DNA from: RGIG3009 sp964433065
GTDB taxonomy: Bacteria; Bacillota; Clostridia; Oscillospirales; Acutalibacteraceae
Reading direction: 5' to 3'
DNA: 51,590 bases
Assembly: GCA_964433065.1 (NCBI GenBank)
Contig: CAYSPZ010000004.1
Span: forward strand, 1-51,590
The position numbers and the translations under genes are program-made. The notes under the pieces were generated by a model. It searched no databases. It was not told the DNA's origin and worked only from the letters and a program-made list of their open reading frames with translations. Below, piece after piece: positions 8,606-17,460 of the stretch. Every line of letters begins with the position of its first letter. Within the stretch, counting starts at the first letter, position 1.

Positions 8606-11600
8606 CCGATATCACCTCCTCCGTATCCAGATCTTGCAAAGCCGTTTTCAGGTCGTGGTGTACCAGTGTGCGGACGGGATCGTCGGCTTCGTGACCGCAG
8701 ATATCGTGAAACTCGCAATACTGACACCCGTCCTGTGTGCCGCCGACAGGTAACGGCGCAACCTCGCCGCAATGTAAAGTGGTGACCATTTCGGTCAACA
8801 AGCGGGCAATACGTTTTTGCAGTCTGCCGAATTGTTCCAACGATGCCAGTGAGGAAGAGGCAGACAGCCCTTTGGAAGACGTTTTGACGGGAATGAACAG
8901 TCCCTCAAGTTTCGGTTCCATTGCTTCCAGAATGGTCACGTCGTCGATCAACAACCCGTTCATCCGCATCGTTGCCAATTGTTTCTTGTTCAGTTCTTCA
9001 GGGGTAATGTTACGGTGCACCCGAACGACCGGCAGTTTTGCAGGAAGATACAACACCCCTGCAGGAGTCGTTTGACCGTAACGAGCCTGTCCGTTTTCAC
9101 AGATGGAAAACAGATAGATGAGCATTTGTAAATTCATTCCTTCCAGTACTTCGGAAAGATCGAATTGTTTGTCACCCGTTTTATAGTCGATAATACGAAC
9201 GAAGGCTTTATCGCCATCTTTGAAAACGTCCACACGGTCGACGGTGCCGCGCACCTGAATGGTATGACCGTCGGGTGTTTCTAATATCCACGGGGGAACG
9301 CCTTCACCGTTTTCGTCAAACCGACCGATCGGTAATTCATAGTCGACGGGAACAAATTGACTGCTACGCAATTCTTCTACTACGCGCCACAACAAGGACG
9401 ATGCCAAAACCGACAATTGTTCGATCAGATTGGCAAACCGTCCGTCCTCATCGGCGATACCGTTCAGGTGTTCCTTGATGTATGCGGTAACACCGACGCG
9501 CGTGTCGTTCGTAATGCGTTCTTTGGTACAATCGGAAAATTGTTCGGCAACGTATTTCGACAGTACCGTCTGCATAATGTAATGCGCCAATTGTCCCGCC
9601 TGTGCCGCGTTTAATTCCGCTTTTTTCCGTGGTTTGATACGGATGCCGTATTGACAGAAATATGCAAAACGGCACCGATAAAAGGTTTCTACCTGTGTAG
9701 GATACAACCGTAAATGTTCGCCGAAAAGGGCGGTCGCCGTTTTCGGGTCGGTAATGGTAAACGTGGTATCGCGTTGTTCCAGTGCGAGGATCTGCGAACG
9801 ATACCGTTCATTTTCAGACAGTACGCGTTGCAGAGAAACGTGTGCGGGTGAATCGGAACCGAACGAAGCGGCAAACTGTGCAAAAGCGTCGTTTTTCGAT
9901 TCGATCTCCGACGGGTCGGGATGAATGATATCCAGTGTCGGCAATATACGGTGTACAGTACTCACGATCGAAGAGGGGAGAGCGGTACCGTTCTGATTTT
10001 GTTCGGCATAGGTGATGATCAACCGTTCGCTCGGTGCCGCCAATGCCATATAGGCGTAGTATCGTTCTTCTGCCGCGTTGGATTCCGCGTCGTCGGAAAG
10101 TCCCAAACCGGCACTGATCAAACGATGTCGCTCTTTATCGGTGAGCAACGAGTTACCGGCAGGATTTTGCGGGAATACCCCGTCGTTCGCGCCGACAACG
10201 ATCACCGTTTTCGGTGCCGTGTACCGAATGCGGTCGGCAGAACCGATGTGAACCCCGTCCAACGTTTGCGGAATGACCCCCAGATCCGCCTTTGAAACGG
10301 CGGCATGGAAGAGGTCGGCAAACCGTGAAAACGGCAGATCGGCACCGTTCAGAACCGATGCAAAGGTGTTAAGAAGATCCATTGTCCAGTCCCAGATGCG
10401 ACTGTATTCGTTTGCCGCTTGAAGTTCACCCTGCGTCTGTAAACGCGCGGTCTGTAAACGGATCAAACGGGGAACGCGCCATTCGATCAATAAGCGGTAC
10501 ACCGCCGTTGCAAACTCCTGCCCGTTACAGGTACCCGACAGACGACGCGAAAACCGAACCAACGGCTCGGTAAGACGTCGGCGCAATATATTGAGATAGG
10601 CGAGTTTTTGCTCGGTTTCGGGGGTGACGGCGGCATCCAACCCGTCGGGGTGCTTTTCGAACGGTGCCTGCCAATCGCTTTTACGAACGTTCCATAACAA
10701 CGCGTAATTTTCTAAATGCGCCGTAGATAATGCCGAAAAACCGATCAGCCCCGTTTTGCAAAGGCGCAACAGGTCGGTGGTATTCCAACGATTTTGCACG
10801 ACTGAAAGCGCCGACTCGATCAACGTGATCAACGGTTGCACCAGAACGGTTTGACGGCTGTCGGTATAAAAGGGTATTTCTTCGCGTTTTAAAGCCGATT
10901 CCAGCAACCCGCCATAGGTGGCAAGGTCACGGGTCACCACCGTGAAATCGCGGGCAAAACCGCCATTTTCGCGCAAAAGACGGCGAATGGTCCGCGCGGC
11001 ATAGTCGCATTCCTGATGAGGTGTTTTACAGCAAACAAGAGAAACGCGTTCTCCGTGTTGCTCAAATCGTAACGGGTCGGCGGTAAAACAAGCGTCCTGT
11101 ACACCGCGTAAATATTCGTCGGCAGAACGACGGTTTTCGGCAAGGTGGATCGACGGTTTTATCGGAACACCGTGAGTGTGTGCCAACTGTTGCAATTTAC
11201 CCACGGTACGGTTGGCGGTATAAAAACGTCCCGTGATCGGTTGTGTTTGTGAAAAAGAACCGTCGGTACACAGTGTAACGGTTACGGCGGCAGTTTTTGC
11301 AAGCAACTGCTCAATAACCAACAATTCCTGACCCGTAAATCCTTTGAAATCGTCAAAAAACAGATAGGCGCCGTCGAACAAATGACAGTCGGGTAACCGT
11401 TTCGCAAGGACGGTCAGATCGTCCTGCGGATCGATCCACGACGCTTGCGCGACCATTGCATCATACGCGTCGAAGATCAATGCGAGTTCTTCGGTTTTGG
11501 TGCGCAACATATCATGCGGCAACCCGTCCGCGACCGCATACAGATCGTCGGCGGTCAACGCGTTTTGTTTGCATTCGGTTACGATATCCAACAGTTCGCA

Positions 11601-11954
11601 CACACCGTCACCCGTCTGCGCATAACGGCTGAAAAGCGAAAGCCGATCCTCCACCGCCGCCAACGCTTGATGCATTAACAAAAGGGAAGCGGTACTGTCC
11701 ATACGTTTTCCCGCGATCCCGCCGATGTCACGAAACACGGTGGTTGCCATACGTGTAAAGCTTAGCACCTGTACACGTTGCGAGTCCACCGCGCCGAACT
11801 GTTGTAACAGTTGCTTTTCGGTCTCAAAAGAGGCTTGCTCCGGTACGATGAGGTAAACGGGTGTATTCGTTTGTTTATCGAGAACGGCACGGATCTCCTG
11901 ATACAATCGATGCGTCTTTCCGTATCCCGAACGGCCGAGTATCAGTTGTAACAT
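8580..11954 (-). CDS. addB: ATP-dependent helicase/deoxyribonuclease subunit B
   Basis: AddB pairs with AddA; it carries the second nuclease, an iron-sulfur staple and the Chi-recognition region. The 1124-residue protein opens with a Walker A-like GRSGYGKTH and has VPEQASFETEKQL, both typical. The nuclease motif VRIIDYKTGDKQ lies near residue 923. The cluster cysteines are visible: one in FYRCRFAYF near 760 and three in CQYCEFHDIC near 1075 (C-x2-C-x5-C). The ATG at 11954 follows an AAAGGAGG site. It is first in the operon and diverges from the comEA-like gene across 58 bp. Confidence 0.97.
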   Translation of the reverse strand: MLQLILGRSGYGKTHRLYQEIRAVLDKQTNTPVYLIVPEQASFETEKQLLQQFGAVDSQRVQVLSFTRMATTVFRDIGGIAGKRMDSTASLLLMHQALAAVEDRLSLFSRYAQTGDGVCELLDIVTECKQNALTADDLYAVADGLPHDMLRTKTEELALIFDAYDAMVAQASWIDPQDDLTVLAKRLPDCHLFDGAYLFFDDFKGFTGQELLVIEQLLAKTAAVTVTLCTDGSFSQTQPITGRFYTANRTVGKLQQLAHTHGVPIKPSIHLAENRRSADEYLRGVQDACFTADPLRFEQHGERVSLVCCKTPHQECDYAARTIRRLLRENGGFARDFTVVTRDLATYGGLLESALKREEIPFYTDSRQTVLVQPLITLIESALSVVQNRWNTTDLLRLCKTGLIGFSALSTAHLENYALLWNVRKSDWQAPFEKHPDGLDAAVTPETEQKLAYLNILRRRLTEPLVRFSRRLSGTCNGQEFATAVYRLLIEWRVPRLIRLQTARLQTQGELQAANEYSRIWDWTMDLLNTFASVLNGADLPFSRFADLFHAAVSKADLGVIPQTLDGVHIGSADRIRYTAPKTVIVVGANDGVFPQNPAGNSLLTDKERHRLISAGLGLSDDAESNAAEERYYAYMALAAPSERLIITYAEQNQNGTALPSSIVSTVHRILPTLDIIHPDPSEIESKNDAFAQFAASFGSDSPAHVSLQRVLSENERYRSQILALEQRDTTFTITDPKTATALFGEHLRLYPTQVETFYRCRFAYFCQYGIRIKPRKKAELNAAQAGQLAHYIMQTVLSKYVAEQFSDCTKERITNDTRVGVTAYIKEHLNGIADEDGRFANLIEQLSVLASSLLWRVVEELRSSQFVPVDYELPIGRFDENGEGVPPWILETPDGHTIQVRGTVDRVDVFKDGDKAFVRIIDYKTGDKQFDLSEVLEGMNLQMLIYLFSICENGQARYGQTTPAGVLYLPAKLPVVRVHRNITPEELNKKQLATMRMNGLLIDDVTILEAMEPKLEGLFIPVKTSSKGLSASSSLASLEQFGRLQKRIARLLTEMVTTLHCGEVAPLPVGGTQDGCQYCEFHDICGHEADDPVRTLVHHDLKTALQDLDTEEVISDGTTQLDS

Positions 11955-12012
11955 TGAAAAGCCTCCTTTACATTTATTTCAATTTGGTATACACTGGATA
12001 TGAGGTGAGCAT

Positions 12013-12384
12013 ATGGAAAACAAAACGTTGCAGATCAAGTGGCAAACCATCTTTACGATCGCCTGCGTGGTCGTTTTCTTCGTCGTCACCATCGCGGCAA
12101 TTGCCGATCTGCCCGATCTGACACCGGTTCTGCTGGGCGAAACTCCTACCGTCGACAACGGCGACGAGGATATGTCCACCGACCATCAACAAGCGTTGAT
12201 CAATATCAACACCGCCACCAAAGCCGACTTGTTATCACTGGACGGTATCGGTGAAACGTTGGCGGATCGCATCATCGCGTACCGCGAAACGAACGGCGCG
12301 TTTCAAAAACCGCAGGACCTGTTGAACGTACAGGGAATCGGCGAAAAGAAGTTAGCCGCGATCCTTGATAAAATTACGGTTTGA
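12013..12384 (+). CDS. comEA: ComEA-like helix-hairpin-helix protein
   Basis: This 123-residue protein has one N-terminal membrane anchor (residues about 12-35, IFTIACVVVFFVVTIAAIA), a short acidic linker and a C-terminal pair of helix-hairpin-helix motifs (ININTATKADLLSLDGIG and LLNVQGIGEKKL). In transformable Gram-positives ComEA binds incoming DNA at the outer membrane face. This copy lacks the SLBB-like domain of Bacillus ComEA, and no ComEB or ComEC lies beside it, so uptake function is likely by family only. The start follows GAGGTGAG. Its 3' end overlaps the convergent CotH gene by 11 bp. Confidence 0.85.
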   Translation: MENKTLQIKWQTIFTIACVVVFFVVTIAAIADLPDLTPVLLGETPTVDNGDEDMSTDHQQALININTATKADLLSLDGIGETLADRIIAYRETNGAFQKPQDLLNVQGIGEKKLAAILDKITV

Positions 12385-14812
12385 CTGCGGCGGCATACAA
12401 CCGCTCCCACTCTTCGTCCAATACGTTAAAGGTGGTTTTTAACTGTGCAATCATCGTTTTTTCACGGGTTTGCAAGAAGTTGCGTATATAGGTGATCTGT
12501 TGATTCCATTTGTTGACCGACGGCGCGTGGAACCGTTCGTATTGCCGTGCGATCTCGTCTTCGATTTCGGTTGCCAGATCATCCAGAATGGGGATCAACC
12601 GCTCGGCATTCAACGTGGTTTGCAACAAACGCGCGTACGTGCTCAAAAACTCTTCCACGAAACGATCGTTTTTGAGCAGTGCCGTCATCAACGGATAATA
12701 GTAGTTTTGATAGGTAGCGTACGGCGCGCCGTTTTTCAATTGAACCAAGAAATTGCGATTGGCATAATACGCGGTACATGCCCAGTCCATATCGAAAACG
12801 ATCCATTTCCATTTCCCGCCCCGCGCGTCGCGGTAGCAGGCAATGTTGTTGACGCAGTCCCCGTTCCCGAAGAAGGTTTGATAAGCAAAATACTGCATTA
12901 ACGATTGCGTATCGATCTGTGATACGACGTATTGGTAGTGCTCATCGTTGGTGAGATCGTGTGTTTTAGCATAGGTGATGAGCGCGTCCAGATCGGGATC
13001 CAGTTTGGTGCGCCAATCGTCCAGCGCGGGATGTTGTGCCAGTTGCACCGCATCGGCGGGAATGTCGGTATACGCTGCGATAAAATCTTCGTTTCGCTTT
13101 TCGCGCAGATAATATAACCCGTAATACGTACCGTTCAGGTAAAGTGCTACTGGTTGGGCAGATTGAATGAGTTGCCCATCGGTATTTTTTAATGCCTGTG
13201 CGCAGAATTCATCGCGCAATTTTGCCGAATTCCAGTCGGAACCGGATGGCCTTAACAGTAAGTTGTCAAATACCGATACTTCGGTATCGTCAAAAAAAGC
13301 ATACGATACGTCGGTATCACCCGCATATTGCCGTAAATTGAGCGAAAATCCTTTTTGTGTGTTCTGCCGTGTCCATCCGCCCGCAATGCGGAATACGCTG
13401 TCAAAATCCAGTTCTTTGATGCCGTCGGGGGTAAAATACTCGGTGTGGACGATCGGTTGCAACGTTTCATTCTGATAATTGGTCCAAGCACCCGACGCAC
13501 CGAACAGATTTGACGGATCGGTACTGACGCTGACAACGGGAATGGTATGCGGCTCTACCGTAAAGAAGGTTTGGGTCGCCACGTCGCTCGGCAGATACCC
13601 GTCGCGCAACGCGATCGCCCGTACGACCGTCGTGTCGTTTAACGTGATGACGGTGTTTTCTGTGTAAACGGGGGAGGTCGCACTCGGAACCGAACCGTCC
13701 AACGAATAGTGTACGGTACTGCCGTTCGGCACCGAAATGGTGACGGTGGTACCTTTTTCGCAGTATCCGCCCACCGCTTGAATGGTAGGCGCTACGGCAT
13801 ATCCTGTACACGCGGTTGCGTTTTGACTGCCGGGTGTCGGCTCGGAGAAGAAAACACGCGTATCGGTTCCCGTCTCAGTTCGTCCGCTCGAAATACCAAA
13901 CCGCTGTTTTCCGCCGTCAAATCGATCACAACAGATGCCGTCGGGGGAGAACAGATACAGATCGTCCCCGTCTTTCCCGATCGAAAACGGCGCATACTGC
14001 GGATCGGAAACGGACAATTCACTGTCGCAATAAAGCAACACGTACCCGTTGGCAGGAATATACGTGTTTTTAAACGTATATCCCTCTTTTTGAACATCAT
14101 CGGTCAAACGGTATCCCGTCAGATCAATGGCGGTATCGGTCGTATTATGCAACTCGATCCAGTCGGTCGGCGTTATATTGTCGTCGGTCTTCGAAACCGC
14201 AGATACTTCGTTGATCCTCACACCGGTAAATATCGCCTGCTGTAATGCCGCTAACGTGGGAGCAAATACACCGCTGTTTTCAGCGTTCGGTGTCGGTAAC
14301 GCAAACCAACCGTTCTGTCCGTCCAAACTACCGTAAGCATAGTCTGCTTGTGCATCTTCGGCGGTCAACGAGTTGAGCAGATCGCCGGAAGAGGAATACA
14401 GATATAAGGAATCGCCGCCTTGTTTAAGACCGAACGAGGCATAGTAGGGACGAGTTTCGGTATTATCACCCGTAAAATATACCAAAACGGATTGGTTGGG
14501 TGACAATACCGTTTCGGGGAAAATATACCGATCGGTACGTTCGGGATCATCCGTTAAGGTCAGACCCGCTAAATCGACGGCGGTCGACCCCTCGTTCGTG
14601 ATCTCTGCCCAACTGTAATACTGTCCTTCGGCATCTGCGTGTGCCGTGCGGTTATCCACCATCATTTCGGTGATGTGAATATTATTCAAATAGAATGCGT
14701 CGGGATTGAGCGGTCCAAGGCAAAGAGAGGCGACAAGCAGACCGACCACTCCGAGCAGTGCACCGCCGATCACAAAAGGTGCGTGTCGCATCAACGCCGT
14801 TTTTTTGTTCAT
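12374..14812 (-). CDS. CotH-kinase protein with two lamin-tail domains and a chitobiase-like domain
   Basis: The 812-residue protein has an N-terminal membrane anchor (about 13-35), then two lamin-tail domains (about 45-160, DNRTAHADAEGQYYSWAEI onward, and 195-310, with PTDWIELHNTTDTAIDLTGY). A chitobiase/hexosaminidase-type beta domain follows (about 345-415, VHYSLDGSVPS), then a CotH kinase domain (about 430-790) with LRDEFCAQAL, YYGLYYLREKRNEDF and the metal-binding FDMDWA. In Bacillus CotH phosphorylates spore-coat proteins; similar proteins in clostridia are also found on cell surfaces. The lamin-tail domains suggest a scaffold or surface-binding role. It overlaps the upstream lamin-tail lipoprotein by 4 bp, so the two probably act together. 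Confidence 0.9.
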   Translation of the reverse strand: MNKKTALMRHAPFVIGGALLGVVGLLVASLCLGPLNPDAFYLNNIHITEMMVDNRTAHADAEGQYYSWAEITNEGSTAVDLAGLTLTDDPERTDRYIFPETVLSPNQSVLVYFTGDNTETRPYYASFGLKQGGDSLYLYSSSGDLLNSLTAEDAQADYAYGSLDGQNGWFALPTPNAENSGVFAPTLAALQQAIFTGVRINEVSAVSKTDDNITPTDWIELHNTTDTAIDLTGYRLTDDVQKEGYTFKNTYIPANGYVLLYCDSELSVSDPQYAPFSIGKDGDDLYLFSPDGICCDRFDGGKQRFGISSGRTETGTDTRVFFSEPTPGSQNATACTGYAVAPTIQAVGGYCEKGTTVTISVPNGSTVHYSLDGSVPSATSPVYTENTVITLNDTTVVRAIALRDGYLPSDVATQTFFTVEPHTIPVVSVSTDPSNLFGASGAWTNYQNETLQPIVHTEYFTPDGIKELDFDSVFRIAGGWTRQNTQKGFSLNLRQYAGDTDVSYAFFDDTEVSVFDNLLLRPSGSDWNSAKLRDEFCAQALKNTDGQLIQSAQPVALYLNGTYYGLYYLREKRNEDFIAAYTDIPADAVQLAQHPALDDWRTKLDPDLDALITYAKTHDLTNDEHYQYVVSQIDTQSLMQYFAYQTFFGNGDCVNNIACYRDARGGKWKWIVFDMDWACTAYYANRNFLVQLKNGAPYATYQNYYYPLMTALLKNDRFVEEFLSTYARLLQTTLNAERLIPILDDLATEIEDEIARQYERFHAPSVNKWNQQITYIRNFLQTREKTMIAQLKTTFNVLDEEWERLYAAAVKP

Positions 14813-15780
14813 TGTGCGACCTCCTTTGCGATGGTGGAATACGCGGGATTTTCATAAGCGGGGGTCGGGTAACGGCAGGGGAGATATCCCTCGTCGTCAA
14901 AGTACGCGCAGGAACGATCCGCTTCGGTCGGTTCGAAATGAATACCCGAACAGAAGGCGCCTTCATCGGTATACAGACCGAGGAAACTGTCGTTGTTTCC
15001 TAACTTAAAATCGGTGTGGATCTCGCCGTGCTCGGTAACCGTGTTCTTGCCCGAACAATGTATCAACAGATACCCGCCCGCATCGATTACAATACCTTGC
15101 GGGAAAGTCCATCGCTCAACACCGGAACGGGAATCGGTCAGTGTATATCCGCCGATATCGATCGACTGCGCGGAAAAATTATGGATCTCCACCCAATCGT
15201 TATAATCTCCGTACGAGTCATACAACACCGATTGGTTCCGTGACATATATTCGTTGATACGCAATCCGTATTGTTCGACCTTCATTTCACTGCCGAGCAA
15301 CATACCGTTTTCATTGCTTTGCGCAGGGGTAGGGGAAGCGTACCACGCGTACGCGTCACCGTGTACCCCGTACGAAAGTCCCGAAGCACCGGCAGGAACA
15401 TCCAGTTGTTGTAAGATCTCGCCGTTGTGCGCCGACAACCGTAAAGTCGTGCCACCGGCATTTAGCCGAAACGGCAGATGCAATCCGTCTTTGCTCTGCG
15501 TTTGTTGATCGGCATACAGGATCAAATAGGCACCTGCTTCAATGGTGACGGCGGGGAATTGCCATTTGCCGAGTTCGTTCAGGTCGTTTGTCAAAAAACA
15601 CCCACCCATCGAAACAGCGGTGTCACCGTAATTGTAAAGCTCGATCCAGTCGTATTCGCCGCCGGACGTCTGAACCTCGTTGATACGTACCGAAAAAGTC
15701 GTGTCGGAAACGGTGGTATGACAACCGCAAAGCGAGAGCAAAAGCGTCAAAAGTACAAAAACAGCGGTTACACGGTGCAT
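14809..15780 (-). CDS. Lamin-tail-domain lipoprotein
   Basis: The 323-residue product begins with a signal peptide ending in a lipobox (LLSLCGC, Cys near residue 20), so it should be attached to the outer face of the membrane. Two lamin-tail domains follow: about 29-140 (VRINEVQTSGGEYDWIELYN) and about 170-290 (LRINEYMSRNQSVLYD, then DWVEIHNFSAQSIDIGGYTL). There is no catalytic domain. It is the first gene of a two-gene operon with the CotH kinase protein, sharing an ATGA overlap and the same domain type, which suggests a partner or anchor for the kinase. The ligand is unknown. Confidence 0.88.
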   Translation of the reverse strand: MHRVTAVFVLLTLLLSLCGCHTTVSDTTFSVRINEVQTSGGEYDWIELYNYGDTAVSMGGCFLTNDLNELGKWQFPAVTIEAGAYLILYADQQTQSKDGLHLPFRLNAGGTTLRLSAHNGEILQQLDVPAGASGLSYGVHGDAYAWYASPTPAQSNENGMLLGSEMKVEQYGLRINEYMSRNQSVLYDSYGDYNDWVEIHNFSAQSIDIGGYTLTDSRSGVERWTFPQGIVIDAGGYLLIHCSGKNTVTEHGEIHTDFKLGNNDSFLGLYTDEGAFCSGIHFEPTEADRSCAYFDDEGYLPCRYPTPAYENPAYSTIAKEVAQ

Positions 15781-15799
15781 ACAGACCCCTCCTTAATTA

Positions 15800-15840
15800 T
15801 ATACCCAATTATTTTACCATATTTGATGGGTATAAATCAA
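15800..15840 (-). promoter_or_regulatory. Promoter with operator-like inverted repeat for the lamin-tail/CotH operon
   Basis: On the minus strand TTGATT (15840-15835) and TAAAAT (15816-15811) are separated by 18 bp, about 30 bp before the lipoprotein start. Perfect 8-bp arms TATACCCA (15800-15807) and TGGGTATA (15827-15834) flank the -10 box, as expected for a repressor operator. No regulator gene lies beside it, so the factor is unknown. Confidence 0.5.
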
Positions 15841-15870
15841 TAGGACAACCAAGAGCAATGTCGAAAAAAG

Positions 15871-15899
15871 TTGCATTTTACCGTAAAAGGCGGTAGAAT
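15871..15899 (+). promoter_or_regulatory. Promoter for the YfbR-like gene
   Basis: TTGCAT at 15871-15876 and TAGAAT at 15894-15899 are spaced 17 bp apart, 25 bp before the ATG at 15924, matching a vegetative sigma-A promoter. Confidence 0.6.
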
Positions 15900-15923
15900 A
15901 AGAACACAAGGAGGAATACCGCT

Positions 15924-16505
15924 ATGAAACATCACTTTTTTGCGTTGGTATCACGTATGAAATATATCTTTCGGTGGCCGCTTATGCGGAATACCCGTAG
16001 TGAAAATATTTGCGAACATTCCTATGAGGTGGCGGTGGTCGCACACGCATTGGCATTGTTACACAACAAACGCTTCGGCGGCTCGGTCGACGTGGAGCGG
16101 TGTGTCTTGTTGGCGATGTACCACGATACTACCGAGATCCTGACGGGCGATTTACCGACCCCCGTCAAATACGATAATCCCGTCATTTTACAAGCGTATC
16201 GATCGGTGGAACAAGCGGCGGCAGAGCGTTTGCTCGAACAGTTACCCGCCGACCTGCAGGACGAATATCGTCCGCTGTTGTGGCAAGCAGATGTTGACGA
16301 GCAAGAGCGTCGGATCGTGAAAGCGGCGGATAAATTGTCAGCACTCATTAAATGTATCGAAGAGGTCAAGCAAGGCAACAACGAATTCAAACAAGCCAAA
16401 AAATCGGTCGAACGCGCGGTCCGCGCGATGGATCTTCCCGCGGCAAATTGTTTTCTGGACGAATTTGTTCCGTCGTTTGCCCTGACGTTGGACGAACAAC
16501 AGTAA
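15924..16505 (+). CDS. yfbR: YfbR-type 5'-deoxynucleotidase (HD domain)
   Basis: This 193-residue HD-domain phosphohydrolase removes the 5' phosphate from deoxynucleoside monophosphates in the cytosol, a nucleotide-salvage and dUMP-supply role known for E. coli YfbR. The metal-binding residues are visible: His in ENICEHSYEVAVV (near residue 33), the HD pair in AMYHDTTEILTGDLPTPVKY (near 70), and a late Asp in KAADKLSALIKC (near 138). The start follows an AAGGAGG site. A diacylglycerol-kinase-like gene follows 19 bp downstream, probably in the same transcript. Confidence 0.9.
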   Translation: MKHHFFALVSRMKYIFRWPLMRNTRSENICEHSYEVAVVAHALALLHNKRFGGSVDVERCVLLAMYHDTTEILTGDLPTPVKYDNPVILQAYRSVEQAAAERLLEQLPADLQDEYRPLLWQADVDEQERRIVKAADKLSALIKCIEEVKQGNNEFKQAKKSVERAVRAMDLPAANCFLDEFVPSFALTLDEQQ

Positions 16506-16524
16506 TTTTCGGAGGTGCTGAGAA

Positions 16525-17418
16525 ATGACGAAACCCACGGTACTGTTGATCATAAATCCCGTTGCCGGAATGATGCGCGGCAAAGCGGCAATGTTTCCGA
16601 TCGTCAACACCTTTTGCCGCAACGGGTATCGTGTGACGGTATATGTGACCGAAAAGCACGGGGACGCGCGCGATAAAGCGTACGAGGACGCATCATTGTA
16701 CGATCTGGTGGTATGTTGCGGCGGTGACGGTACACTTAACGAGGTGATCCACGGGATGCTCGTCGGTTCGCATACTACGCCGCTCGGTTACATTCCAATG
16801 GGGAGTACCAACGATTTTGCCAACTCGTTGAAATTGTCACCGCAACCGATCAAAGCAACGCAAAACATCCTTCACGGTACCGAAAAAGCGATCGACGTCG
16901 GCTTTTTCAACGGAAAACGGTATTTTACGTATATTGCGTCTTTCGGTGCATTTACCGCCGCCTCGTATAACGCGCCGCAAGCCACCAAAAACGCGTTGGG
17001 TCATTTTGCGTATATACTGGAAGGCATCAAGGAATTGTCCGCCATACAGAGTTATACGATTCAGGTGGATGCAGATAGTGTTTGCTACAACGACGAATAC
17101 GTGTTCGGCGCGGTATGCAATTCCACGTCGGTGGCGGGATTGGTCAAGTTAAACGAAAAATTGGTGGATATGAGTGACGGCGCGTTCGAGGTGGTACTCG
17201 TACGTCGCCCGAAAGATCTTGCCGATCTGTCGAAAATCCTAATGGCACTGAATACGGGAGATTTTGAAAATAACGATATGATTCGTTTCTTCAAGGCAAA
17301 AACGATCACGTTTAAGACGGCAAAGCCGATGCCGTGGTCGCTGGATGGCGAATTCCAAGAAGGCGCCTCCGCCGTAACGGTGGAAAACAAAAAGGGCGGA
17401 ATCATCCTGAAATATTAA
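16525..17418 (+). CDS. Diacylglycerol kinase family lipid kinase (DgkB/YegS type)
   Basis: The 297-residue protein has the kinase signature GGDGTLNEVIHGM near residue 70 and the GSTNDFANSL loop near 95, which hold ATP and the magnesium-linked network in DgkB and YegS. Members phosphorylate diacylglycerol or related lipids and so return lipid-anchored-polymer by-products to phospholipid synthesis. The exact lipid cannot be read from sequence. A GGAGGTG site precedes the start. The gene ends directly at a strong bidirectional hairpin terminator. Confidence 0.85.
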   Translation: MTKPTVLLIINPVAGMMRGKAAMFPIVNTFCRNGYRVTVYVTEKHGDARDKAYEDASLYDLVVCCGGDGTLNEVIHGMLVGSHTTPLGYIPMGSTNDFANSLKLSPQPIKATQNILHGTEKAIDVGFFNGKRYFTYIASFGAFTAASYNAPQATKNALGHFAYILEGIKELSAIQSYTIQVDADSVCYNDEYVFGAVCNSTSVAGLVKLNEKLVDMSDGAFEVVLVRRPKDLADLSKILMALNTGDFENNDMIRFFKAKTITFKTAKPMPWSLDGEFQEGASAVTVENKKGGIILKY

Positions 17419-17450
17419 AAAGAAGCCGATGCGGTTGCATCGGCTTCTTT
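17419..17450. terminator. Bidirectional terminator between the lipid kinase and transketolase genes
   Basis: A perfect 14-bp stem (AAAGAAGCCGATGC and its complement) with a GGTT loop separates two convergent genes. The plus side is followed by TCACTTTATG and the minus side by TTTTTAATATTT, so it works best for the minus strand. Confidence 0.85.
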
Positions 17451-17460
17451 CACTTTATGT

